Source: Halioglobus sp.
GTDB taxonomy: Bacteria; Pseudomonadota; Gammaproteobacteria; Pseudomonadales; Halieaceae
DNA: 34,720 nucleotides
Reading direction: 5' to 3'
Assembly: GCA_020443325.1 (NCBI GenBank)
Contig: JAGRIK010000304.1
Location: 1-34,720, forward strand
How positions within the stretch are numbered: the first letter of the stretch is position 1; each line of letters starts with the position of its first letter. Both the position numbers and the translations under genes were made by a program. Under the pieces are notes generated by a model. The model was not told the DNA's origin and made no database searches. It saw only the letters and a program-made list of their open reading frames with translations. Shown here one piece after another: positions 24,422 to 32,254 of the stretch.

Positions 24422-26335
24422 CTATCCTTCTGGTATCGCGGTTTGCCCGGGTGTGCCCAGTGTCCTGCCCTGGGCATTCTCCAGCTCAAACAGCGTCCTG
24501 AATCGCTGTCCGAAGAACCTGGCGCCGGCCAGCGTGAAGTGATAACCGTCGTCGTATAGTAGCAATCTGTTATCCACCACCTCACAGATTGGCGTGCACT
24601 GCAGTTTGCCCATATCAACTACTGGAGTCCCGGGCAGAGCTTCGATAATGGCCGTCGACAAACTTTCCTGACGATCTGCCTTGGGTGACAACTTCTCACT
24701 AATATTCTCCAATGAATCTTCCTGGGCGATCAGCAAACGGACGCTCTCGGGAAATTTGATACGCGGACCGAACACCAACACGTCTATCCCAATCGAATGC
24801 AAGAACAACACCGTCTCCTGAAGTTGAGGAATTTGCTTTTCCGTCCATAGTCCCGCCAGTACTACCAAATCGTAATCGCGGCGCACAAGGCTATTCAGGC
24901 GCAGCTTATTGAAATCGTGACATGTATCGTACTTTTTCTCGTTGATCTTCAGGAGTGGCTGGCACCCCGCAGCCGTTGCCTGTCCTATGTACATATCGGG
25001 ATAAGTTTCAGAGAGCATCATGTAGATATCGGCTGCCATGCTATCGCCGAGGACGAGAGCGTTGTATTTCCCTTCTATTGGAGTGGCGCATTGCTCTACG
25101 TCGAAGTCTGTAATAGCGGAGTGGCGTTCGAGGTGGCATTTATCCATGCGTATGGCCGCGCGGCGCTGCAGCGCACCGCCAGAACCAACGAGGTCAATAC
25201 CGTGTAAATCCCTGTTTTTGCGCGAACCAAAATCGCTTTCCGCCCAGAGTATTGATGCAAGGAGCAAAGTCACGATCGCAAAGCCCAATGTCAGTTTCCC
25301 GGCATTCCTTTTTAATCGACTGTTATCGGGCCCACTTTTCCTGAACGGCTTTTCTACCAGGGTGTGTAACGCTGCGGCGATGACAATCGAACCAATGCCC
25401 AAGGCACCACTTTGAGGAGTAGTCAGTTCAAAACCCGATGTGTATTTGAACAGTACGATAATCGGCCAATGAACGAGATAGATGGCGTAGGATCGAGCGC
25501 CCAGCCACTGCATTGCCGAGTTTCCATACAAGATGATCGCAGCCCGCGATTCGCGACCCAGAATCAGTAAAAACCCGAACCCTGTCACCCAGATGGCGCT
25601 GCTGAAAGGGGGTGTTTCCCCGGTGATCGTACTGAACCCCCAGATCAGCCCAAGAGTGCCTGCCAGCGTTACCAGATTGCCCATGACACCGACCATTCGC
25701 AAAGCGAGCACAGCGATAATGGCCCCGGCCATAAACTGATGTACCCGAAACGGAAGGAGGAAAAAGACACCTTCGGGAATAACGTTCTCGTAGTAGCTGG
25801 AAAGCACGACTGATACGGCCAGCAGGGCGAATGTACACAGCACTCTTCCCCTGAGGCTGGACGCGAGCAGTAACAACGATGGCCATAAGATATAGAATTG
25901 TTCCTCCACGCTTAGTGACCAGGTGTGTAACAGCGGCTTGGTATGCGCTGAACTGTCGAAGTATCCGGATTCCAGCCAGAAGTTTATGTTTCCCACTGAG
26001 AGTAAGCTGAACACAGCCGATTTTGCAGAGAGCGCAAGCTCTGCGGGCGGCACTATCAATATTGCGAACAGCAGGGTAAAAAATATGGTCGTAACAAGGG
26101 CGGGTACTATCCGGCGAAATCGACGATAGTAAAAATCCTTAAGTGAGAAGCGCTGCTGGTCCATATCGAACAGCAGGTTCCGTGTGATGATGAAGCCGGA
26201 GATAATGAAAAACAGGTCGACACCCAGAAAACCCCCGGCAACAAAATCCGTTTCGAGATGAAAGAGCAGCACCGCCAGGACAGCGAGGGAGCGCATTCCT
26301 TCAAGCGCGGGAATGTATTCTGTTTTTGACAACAA
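24422..26335 (-). CDS. OafA/YrhL-type O-acyltransferase with SGNH domain
   Basis: This 637-residue membrane acyltransferase has about ten predicted transmembrane helices in its N-terminal acyltransferase-3 half. It begins MLSKTEYIPALEGMRSLAVL and includes FFIISGFIITRNL, FYYRRFRRIVPAL and LLHTWSLSVEEQFYILWP. The C-terminal periplasmic part (from about residue 400) is an SGNH hydrolase-like domain with the nucleophile in LVLGDSMAAD and the Asp/His pair in DDGYHFTLAG. Such proteins O-acetylate lipopolysaccharide O-antigen, exopolysaccharide or peptidoglycan. Its start lies 105 bases after the stop of the hydroxylase gene on the same strand, so it may belong to the same operon. The acceptor is unknown. 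Confidence 0.9.
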   Translation of the reverse strand: MLSKTEYIPALEGMRSLAVLAVLLFHLETDFVAGGFLGVDLFFIISGFIITRNLLFDMDQQRFSLKDFYYRRFRRIVPALVTTIFFTLLFAILIVPPAELALSAKSAVFSLLSVGNINFWLESGYFDSSAHTKPLLHTWSLSVEEQFYILWPSLLLLASSLRGRVLCTFALLAVSVVLSSYYENVIPEGVFFLLPFRVHQFMAGAIIAVLALRMVGVMGNLVTLAGTLGLIWGFSTITGETPPFSSAIWVTGFGFLLILGRESRAAIILYGNSAMQWLGARSYAIYLVHWPIIVLFKYTSGFELTTPQSGALGIGSIVIAAALHTLVEKPFRKSGPDNSRLKRNAGKLTLGFAIVTLLLASILWAESDFGSRKNRDLHGIDLVGSGGALQRRAAIRMDKCHLERHSAITDFDVEQCATPIEGKYNALVLGDSMAADIYMMLSETYPDMYIGQATAAGCQPLLKINEKKYDTCHDFNKLRLNSLVRRDYDLVVLAGLWTEKQIPQLQETVLFLHSIGIDVLVFGPRIKFPESVRLLIAQEDSLENISEKLSPKADRQESLSTAIIEALPGTPVVDMGKLQCTPICEVVDNRLLLYDDGYHFTLAGARFFGQRFRTLFELENAQGRTLGTPGQTAIPEG

Positions 26336-26440
26336 ATGGATGGCCGGCTCAGGTGTTTTCTACCTGCATTTATCGTGAGCATCATACTAGTGGACAAACA
26401 TGCCCCATGTCATCCACAGCGCAGCGAGGCAGCGCCTTTC

Positions 26441-27532
26441 CTAAACGGAATCCTTGCGAAACGGCGCCATCAGGTGCGCGAGATAACCACCCTTAATCGA
26501 CTTCCCAACCAAACCGTACTCGCGGGGCCATTTTCCCTTTGGGCAGTAGTAAGTCCCAAACAGAAGATCCAGCAGCGGCAGCGATATGGCGAAGTTCCTG
26601 TCGATACAATTTTCGTCGCGGGTGTGATGCCAGTGGTGGTAGTGAGGTGTCGTGAGAATTTTATCCAGCCAACGAAATTCAAACTCCAGGTTGCAGTGAA
26701 TGAATACAGACTGCAGGGCCAGAATGGGCAGGTAGAAGTTGATTGCCTCGTTGGAGAATCCCAGAACCACCATAGGCATCAGGCTGATCGAGCGGGTCAG
26801 CAACACGTCGACGATGTGTAGGCGAGAACCGGCCAGCCAGTCCATCTGTTCGACGCTGTGGTGGATTCGATGGAAGCGCCAGAGCAAGGGTACCCGGTGA
26901 AACGCTCGATGCACCCAGTACTGGGCGATATCTGTGACAAGCATGATCAGTGGCACCTGCACAAATAACGGGAGTCCACTCACGGTGTGCCGTAGCTCTC
27001 CGAGCGAAATTTGTGCTGCCAGCCACTGTGCCGGCAGGAATAACAGGAAAACGATGGCGCCATTGAAAATATGGTTTGCCACATAGTGCGTCAGATCGAC
27101 CTGCCACCCGGGACGCAGTACACCCTGATCCTTCTTCAGCCTGAAGAACATTTCAATATTGATGAACAGGGTGGCGATGATGGTCAGGTCCAGCAGTACC
27201 CAGTCCAGGCTGATATAAAAACGCGCGTCGCGCACCTGGTCGCCATAGCTGACATCTGCACCGCCAGCGAGCCAGGCGAGCATCACGCAGCACAGTCCCA
27301 ACAGCGCGTGCAGTTTTTTCTCCGAGAAGAAGAGTGCGATGGGTGCCAGTATGCTGGCCAGCACCATACCTGTGTAGAGCAGTGTACGAACCTGATACTG
27401 CTGGTAATGCTCTCGCAGCGCAGGTGTAGTCAGGTACTCGGGAAAGTGGAATGCGGCGACACCCAGGATCGACATCACGCCAAGGAAGACGGATATCCGT
27501 GCCATTCCATTCAGGAAGGATTTCCTGACCAT
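26441..27532 (-). CDS. Membrane di-iron hydroxylase, sterol desaturase family
   Basis: This 363-residue integral membrane protein is of the fatty acid hydroxylase/sterol desaturase superfamily. The histidine clusters that hold the di-iron centre are present: HRAFHRVPLLWRFHRIHHS and HYHHWHHTRDENCIDRNF, followed by LLDLLFGTYY. Several hydrophobic helices surround them. The superfamily includes alkylglycerol monooxygenase, sterol desaturases and lipid hydroxylases, so the substrate cannot be fixed from motifs alone. The ATG at 27532 shares its A with the last base of the TGA of the upstream desaturase gene (TGATG), a clear sign of coupled translation; an in-frame upstream extension exists but is less likely. 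Its partner suggests a lipid substrate. Confidence 0.86.
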   Translation of the reverse strand: MVRKSFLNGMARISVFLGVMSILGVAAFHFPEYLTTPALREHYQQYQVRTLLYTGMVLASILAPIALFFSEKKLHALLGLCCVMLAWLAGGADVSYGDQVRDARFYISLDWVLLDLTIIATLFINIEMFFRLKKDQGVLRPGWQVDLTHYVANHIFNGAIVFLLFLPAQWLAAQISLGELRHTVSGLPLFVQVPLIMLVTDIAQYWVHRAFHRVPLLWRFHRIHHSVEQMDWLAGSRLHIVDVLLTRSISLMPMVVLGFSNEAINFYLPILALQSVFIHCNLEFEFRWLDKILTTPHYHHWHHTRDENCIDRNFAISLPLLDLLFGTYYCPKGKWPREYGLVGKSIKGGYLAHLMAPFRKDSV

Positions 27533-28227
27533 CACCCGGTCCTGACCGCTTTGAATAACCACTCCAGCCCCCGCCAGAAACGCAGGCGATCCAGCGGCGG
27601 GTTCAGCCAACCGGTGAATACGCAGAAAGACTGGGTGTTGTCATTGTGATGCGCCTGATGCGAAGACGGGTGAATGACAAGTCGAAGTGTCTGTAGCGCG
27701 GCTATTGGCGCTGGGCGTTTGCCGAGGTGTGCCTCTTTGTGCGTTTGCGGTACCAGCATCGACAGGAAGCCGATCCAGAACACTACAGCCCTGAGCCAGA
27801 CGGGTAATGGTGCCAAAATGGAAAACGCAATCAGTGGGGAGGAGACCAGCAGTGCCGGTCGCCACGCGGAGGTGAAGAAACCGACCTCCGCCGTGCGCCC
27901 CGGGTGAGCATGGTGGTCGAGAAAGTCGACAGCGATTCTGCCCAGAAAGCTTCTGGAGGGCTCCACCTGCGTATCGAAAAACCAGTGGACGAACCCGGAC
28001 AGAAAGTCGATGACAACCAGCACTGGAAACAACACCCACAGGAATACCGGGTTGGCGATCGATTGTAGGACGGCGAGTGATATTCCAAGTCCCAGTACGA
28101 CTGCGACAACAGCCCTTTGCCAGCGGGTCCCGTATCCGCTGGCGACGTGGACACCGTCGAGAGAGAGCTGATCGAGGATATCGCTCATCTCAGGCCTGGA
28201 AAGCTGCTGTGGCCGGGTATCGTTCAT
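27532..28227 (-). CDS. Plasmanylethanolamine desaturase-like protein (CarF/PEDS1 family)
   Basis: This 231-residue membrane protein is of the lipid desaturase family that includes Myxococcus CarF and human TMEM189 (PEDS1), which introduce the vinyl-ether bond of plasmalogens. All expected histidine motifs are visible: DFLSGFVHWFFDT (His81), DFLDHHAHPG (His105, 106, 108), QTHKEAHLG (His163, 167) and HPSSHQAHH (His186, 190, 193, 194). The C-terminal TGWLNPPLDRLRFWRGLE resembles the conserved end of animal PEDS1. About four hydrophobic segments are present. The start is ATG 28227; ATG 28188 (MSDILDQ) has a better AGG upstream. It is coupled to the hydroxylase downstream. The family is confident; activity on ether lipids is inferred. 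Confidence 0.85.
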   Translation of the reverse strand: MNDTRPQQLSRPEMSDILDQLSLDGVHVASGYGTRWQRAVVAVVLGLGISLAVLQSIANPVFLWVLFPVLVVIDFLSGFVHWFFDTQVEPSRSFLGRIAVDFLDHHAHPGRTAEVGFFTSAWRPALLVSSPLIAFSILAPLPVWLRAVVFWIGFLSMLVPQTHKEAHLGKRPAPIAALQTLRLVIHPSSHQAHHNDNTQSFCVFTGWLNPPLDRLRFWRGLEWLFKAVRTG

Positions 28228-28363
28228 ATTGTACAGGCTATCCGGCTTATCTGGAGGCGTCTCGCCATACGCTCTTTTTTCGTCATTTTAGTTGGCAGCC
28301 CCGGTCATTGTGCTATTGCGATAGTATTCATAGTATGTGGCCGCTGACAATCAGGATTTGACT

Positions 28364-29563
28364 ATGACACATGCCCTTTCATACCCCGCCTTTGATGCTG
28401 ACAATCACTACTATGAAGCTCAGGATGCTTTCACAAGGCACCTGCCCAAGGCCATGCGCTCACGTTGCGTGCAGTGGGTGACAATTGATAATCGGCAGCA
28501 TCATCTGGTGGCGGGAAAGCTCGCCCGAGCGGTAAAGAACCCCACCTGGAACCCCATCTCGTTTCCTGGGTCTATTGCGCCCTACCTTCACGGCAAGAAG
28601 TTGACGGAGGAGGATATCGCGCGGATGAAGGCGCACGAACCACTGCCGGACTACTACCTCAACAGTGCGGCGCGGGTGGCAAAACTGGAGGAGCAGGGGC
28701 TGGAGGCCGCGTGGCTGTTCCCGACGCTGGGCGTGCTCTACGAGGAGTTGTTAAAGCACGACACCGAGGCAGTAACGGCCCAGTTCACCGCATTCAATCG
28801 CTGGCTGGACGAGGATTGGGGCTGCAATTTCCAGGACAAGATTTTTGCCGCACCCTATATTTCCCTCTGCGATGTGGACTGGGCGTGCCGCGAACTGGAG
28901 TGGGCGCTGGAGCGCGGAGCGCGTGTCGTTTGCATGCGCCCTTCCGCGATTACCCTCGCGGACGGCAGCACACGTTCACCGGCTGATCCCCTGTTCGACC
29001 CCTTCTGGGCGCGGCTCAATGAGTCCGGTATTACACTGGTCGTGCATGCATCGGATTCCGGCTATACCACCCATGGCTATGTAAAGGACGGCTTCTCCGC
29101 TGATTTTAATGGCGGCGTCTTCTCGCCCAATATCAAGCACTTCAACATCGAGCGGGCGGCCTATGATTTCCTGATAACGCTGTGTTACGAAAAACTGTTT
29201 GAGCGATTTCCCAATCTGCGCATCGCCTCTGTGGAGAACGGTGCGGAATTCCTGCCGGACCTGTTTCGCAAACTGGGCCAGTCGCGGGACCGTATGCGCA
29301 GCTATTACAACGAGGATCCCGCCGAATTATTCCGCCATCATGTTTGGATAAATCCCTTCTGGGAAGACGATGTGAACGAGGTGGCGCGTTACATGGGTGT
29401 TGACCGCGTCATTTTTGGATCAGACTGGCCGCACATTGAAGGGCTCCCCACTCCGCTGGACTACGTTGTGGAACTGGAGAAGTTCAACGATCAGGAGAAA
29501 CAACTGATCCTGCGTGACAATACGCGTTTCCTGAATACCCCGAGGCCAATTGGCGGGGGTTAA
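28364..29563 (+). CDS. Amidohydrolase family protein
   Basis: This 399-residue TIM-barrel metal-dependent hydrolase is of the amidohydrolase-2 group, which includes decarboxylases such as those for aminocarboxymuconate semialdehyde. It starts MTHALSYPAFDADNHYYE, where Asp and His stand in place of the usual HxH. Other metal or catalytic candidates are VVHASDSG and the terminal VIFGSDWPHIEG. The ATG at 28364 is chosen over an upstream codon at 28337, with CAGGAT ahead of it. It is divergent from the CarF-like gene; the 136 bases between them must serve both. The substrate is unknown; related proteins occur in steroid and aromatic degradation clusters, which is a loose parallel. Confidence 0.82.
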   Translation: MTHALSYPAFDADNHYYEAQDAFTRHLPKAMRSRCVQWVTIDNRQHHLVAGKLARAVKNPTWNPISFPGSIAPYLHGKKLTEEDIARMKAHEPLPDYYLNSAARVAKLEEQGLEAAWLFPTLGVLYEELLKHDTEAVTAQFTAFNRWLDEDWGCNFQDKIFAAPYISLCDVDWACRELEWALERGARVVCMRPSAITLADGSTRSPADPLFDPFWARLNESGITLVVHASDSGYTTHGYVKDGFSADFNGGVFSPNIKHFNIERAAYDFLITLCYEKLFERFPNLRIASVENGAEFLPDLFRKLGQSRDRMRSYYNEDPAELFRHHVWINPFWEDDVNEVARYMGVDRVIFGSDWPHIEGLPTPLDYVVELEKFNDQEKQLILRDNTRFLNTPRPIGGG

Positions 29564-29647
29564 ATTTCCCACTCAAGTTCGGTATCCCCCAGAGCGGGAG
29601 AGACACACCGGCGATCGTGCGTTCTTATACGCGGGCAGACTGTTGTG

Positions 29648-29668
29648 GGCGCGCGAAAGAAGCGCGCC
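29648..29668. terminator. GC-rich stem-loop after the amidohydrolase
   Basis: GGCGCGC (29648-29654) pairs perfectly with GCGCGCC (29662-29668) around a GAAAGAA loop, about 85 bases past the amidohydrolase stop. It is followed by GCCAAGCC, not a T tract, so a factor-independent terminator is only possible. It may instead protect transcript ends. Confidence 0.4.
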
Positions 29669-29750
29669 GCCAAGCCTGGCAACACCGCGTGTTTATTTCA
29701 AATTTTCATATACGAAGCTCCATTTATGAAAATTTATTTTTAGTCTAAAA

Positions 29751-29778
29751 CTTGAAAAATTCCTTCGTATCCCAAAAT
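29751..29778 (+). promoter_or_regulatory. Sigma-32-like heat-shock promoter
   Basis: CTTGAAA (29751-29757) is an exact match to the RpoH -35 consensus. CCCAAAAT (29771-29778), 13 bases later, resembles the CCCCATNT -10 box. Transcription would start near 29785, leaving a leader of roughly 77 bases before the ibpA start. This fits control of the small heat-shock gene by RpoH. Confidence 0.7.
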
Positions 29779-29830
29779 TCGGAAATAGCACCCAGGTAGC
29801 TCCTATGAGTGCCCGTGGTGTGTCCATGTA

Positions 29831-29863
29831 ATTTTATATTGCTTCTTAGGGAGGATGTAACAT
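29831..29863 (+). promoter_or_regulatory. ROSE-like RNA thermometer hairpin
   Basis: The leader just before ibpA folds so that ATTGCTTC (29838-29845) pairs with GGAGGAT (29850-29856), which is the ribosome site. G29841 is left bulged and the loop is TTAG. The pairing UU(G)CU with AGGA and the unpaired G are the defining features of ROSE thermometers. Outer pairs (29831-29837 with 29857-29863, one mismatch) extend into the AUG. A second hairpin upstream, GCAC with GTGC, may frame the leader. Melting at high temperature would free the ribosome site. Confidence 0.7.
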
Positions 29864-30344
29864 GAACTCACTCGATCTTTCCCCGCTGTATCGCAACAGC
29901 ATTGGATTCGACCGGCTTACCTCGCTGCTCGATAACGCACGCAGTATCGACGCGAATGTTTCCGGCTATCCGCCATACAATATCGAGGCCATCGATGACA
30001 ACAAGTACGCTATTACCCTGGCGGTAGCAGGGTTTGAGCGTGGCGAACTCGACTTGATGGTTGAGAAGGGTGTTCTCTATGTGCGTGGAATCAAGGCCCA
30101 GAAGGAGGAGCGTCGTTACGTTCATCAGGGAATTGCAAACCGTGCGTTCGAGCGCAAGTTCAATCTTGCCGATCACGTTGAAGTAACGGGTGCCGATCTC
30201 AACAACGGCCTTCTTACTATCAGCCTGGTGCGGGAAGTTCCCGAGGAAATGAAACCTCGCAGCATTCCCATCAGCGATGGTGGCACGTTACTCAATCAAC
30301 CCGGCTCGGAGGAAGCCGAGGAAGAGGCTAGCAAAGCAGCCTGA
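29862..30344 (+). CDS. ibpA: Small heat-shock protein, Hsp20/IbpA type
   Basis: This 160-residue alpha-crystallin-type chaperone holds unfolding proteins for later refolding by the DnaK/ClpB system. It begins MNSLDLSPLYRNSIGFDRL as IbpA proteins do. The crystallin domain runs from about residue 38 (YNIEAIDDNKYAITLAVAGF) to about 128, with RRYVHQGIANRAFERKFNLA and the core ADLNNGLLTISLVREVPEE. The C-terminal tail includes an IPI-type motif (RSIPIS) for oligomer contacts, then an acidic stretch. The ribosome site GGGAGGA is strong but predicted to be masked by the thermometer hairpin. A sigma-32-like promoter lies about 85 bases before the start. Confidence 0.95.
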   Translation: MNSLDLSPLYRNSIGFDRLTSLLDNARSIDANVSGYPPYNIEAIDDNKYAITLAVAGFERGELDLMVEKGVLYVRGIKAQKEERRYVHQGIANRAFERKFNLADHVEVTGADLNNGLLTISLVREVPEEMKPRSIPISDGGTLLNQPGSEEAEEEASKAA

Positions 30345-30451
30345 CGCAGGGCGTAACGAGGGGCAGTCCGGGGAGTTAAGCGATTCACTATTCACGAATC
30401 CGTTGGCACCCTGGTCTGTCCCTGTTGCCGAAGAGATAAGAGATAACGGTC

Positions 30452-32170
30452 ATGCGCTTGGTAACGGGGAAAGCGATCGCGCCGGGGTTGGCGAATGGGC
30501 GCGCTGTTGTCTTATTGGACTCCCTTCCGGCTGGGACTAGTTTGGCGCCGGTCGACAGGGGCGCGGAGGTTCTTCGTCTTAAGCGGATATTTCAAAGCGC
30601 CAGGGCAGATCTGGAGACACTACAATCTCGCGTGCATCAGGAATTCGGCGCCACTGAAGCGGAAATATTTGCCGCCCATCAGTTGATACTGGAAGATCCG
30701 ACACTGCTGGAGGACATTATCCAAAGGCTGAATAGCCATTCGGTGCGCGCTGAAGATGCTATCGCCGCATCGGTGGACGACTATGCTGCCCGGATGAGCA
30801 AAGCGCAGGACCCGTATCTGCGTGAGCGCGAGCTGGACATCCGGGATATAGGCAATCGCTTGATAAGGCATGCCCTCGGCCATCCCTCCTCCAGGTTTTC
30901 AGCACTGGAGGATAACTCGATCATTGTGGGGGAAGAACTGCTGCCCTCTGATCTGGTGGAGCTGGATAGTGCAAAGCTCGCGGGGGTTGTTACCCAGCGC
31001 TGCGGCGAAACAAGCCACGTCGCGATACTAGCCCGAGCGCTGGGAATCCCCGCGTTGACCGGTATAACCGATATTAGCGGCATGCTAAGCAGTGGCCAGC
31101 GCCTGTTGCTCGACGGTTATACTGGAGAACTTGTTATTGAGCCGTACCATTCTCAACTGAACAAGTTCGAACAGAAACGACATCGCTTCGATGAGTATCG
31201 CATAGCTCAAAAGTCGAACGATCATTTACCCTGCCAAACGAAAGACGGCGTCGAAATCCTGTTGCTGGCCAACCTTGCTCGCCCCAATGAGGCTGAGCTA
31301 GGTGCCGCTTCCAGCATGGCGGCCATCGGCTTGCTGCGCACCGAGTTTCTCTTCCTGGATCATTCCGAGCCGCCAACGATTGACGAACAGGTAAATCTCT
31401 ACACGCAGGTTGCGAGGCGAATGCCGGGTCGCGATATTTGTATCCGAACACTGGATCTGGGCGGCGATAAGTTTCCACTGTTTCTCAGGCATTCACCCGA
31501 AGCCAACCCGAATCTGGGAGTGCGCGGTTTACGGTTCTCCCTCGGTGCGGGTCTATCAATGTTTCGAACGCAGGTAGAGGCGCTGCTCAGGGTGTCTGCT
31601 GACCATCGCGTGAGTATCCTGCTGCCGATGGTGCTGGGGGTTGATGATCTCCTGGCGGCGAAGGAAATCATTGTGCAGATTGCGGGGGATCTGTGTCTGG
31701 AAGTGCCGCCAGTTGGTGTGCTGGTAGAGACCCCTGCGGCGGTACTTCTTATCGATGAAATCCTGGACCACGCCGATTTCGTCAATCTGGGCACCAATGA
31801 CCTGACCCAGTTTGTTCTCGCATCGGATCGGAACGCGTTGGACACCCAGGACGACTACTCAGTCTTGCACCCTGCCGTGCTTCGAGCGGTACAAGCGGTT
31901 TGCAATGCAGCAAATGCCAGGAACAAGCCGGTAACGGTGTGCGGAGAGGCCGCCGGTAATCCCGAGATTGCGGCGCTCCTGGTTGGTCTTGGAATTCGAC
32001 GCCTGAGTATGAGCCCCAGCTTGAGCGTGCCGGTCAAAAGCGTACTGCGCAGCCATGCTCTCGAAGCGCTCGAGTTGTTGGCCAGGCAAGCGATCGAGGC
32101 GCGCTCGACCAGCCGGGTCAAGGAGATTGTCACCGAGGCGGGAATCGGCAAGTCGTATCCGGAATTTTGA
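30452..32170 (+). CDS. Phosphoenolpyruvate-protein phosphotransferase (PTS Enzyme I)
   Basis: This 572-residue Enzyme I transfers phosphate from phosphoenolpyruvate to an HPr-type carrier. The phosphorylated residue is His189 in QRCGETSHVAI, the same number as in E. coli PtsI, although the usual GGRTSH reads CGETSH. The C-terminal PEP-binding barrel shows LDLGGDK, NPNLGVRGLR, VLVETPAAVLLID, NLGTNDLTQFVLASDRN and the catalytic Cys497 in TVCGEAAGNP. There is no N-terminal GAF domain, so it is PtsI-like rather than PtsP. No HPr or Enzyme II gene is in the window. It follows the small heat-shock gene by 107 bases on the same strand; whether they share a transcript is unclear. Confidence 0.9.
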   Translation: MRLVTGKAIAPGLANGRAVVLLDSLPAGTSLAPVDRGAEVLRLKRIFQSARADLETLQSRVHQEFGATEAEIFAAHQLILEDPTLLEDIIQRLNSHSVRAEDAIAASVDDYAARMSKAQDPYLRERELDIRDIGNRLIRHALGHPSSRFSALEDNSIIVGEELLPSDLVELDSAKLAGVVTQRCGETSHVAILARALGIPALTGITDISGMLSSGQRLLLDGYTGELVIEPYHSQLNKFEQKRHRFDEYRIAQKSNDHLPCQTKDGVEILLLANLARPNEAELGAASSMAAIGLLRTEFLFLDHSEPPTIDEQVNLYTQVARRMPGRDICIRTLDLGGDKFPLFLRHSPEANPNLGVRGLRFSLGAGLSMFRTQVEALLRVSADHRVSILLPMVLGVDDLLAAKEIIVQIAGDLCLEVPPVGVLVETPAAVLLIDEILDHADFVNLGTNDLTQFVLASDRNALDTQDDYSVLHPAVLRAVQAVCNAANARNKPVTVCGEAAGNPEIAALLVGLGIRRLSMSPSLSVPVKSVLRSHALEALELLARQAIEARSTSRVKEIVTEAGIGKSYPEF

Positions 32171-32254
32171 AGCCGTTTCTTGACCCATCATCGCCATTCT
32201 ACTGCGGCGCCACTTATACTAGAATTGGCCACCCCGACCCAAGCGGCTTCCACT

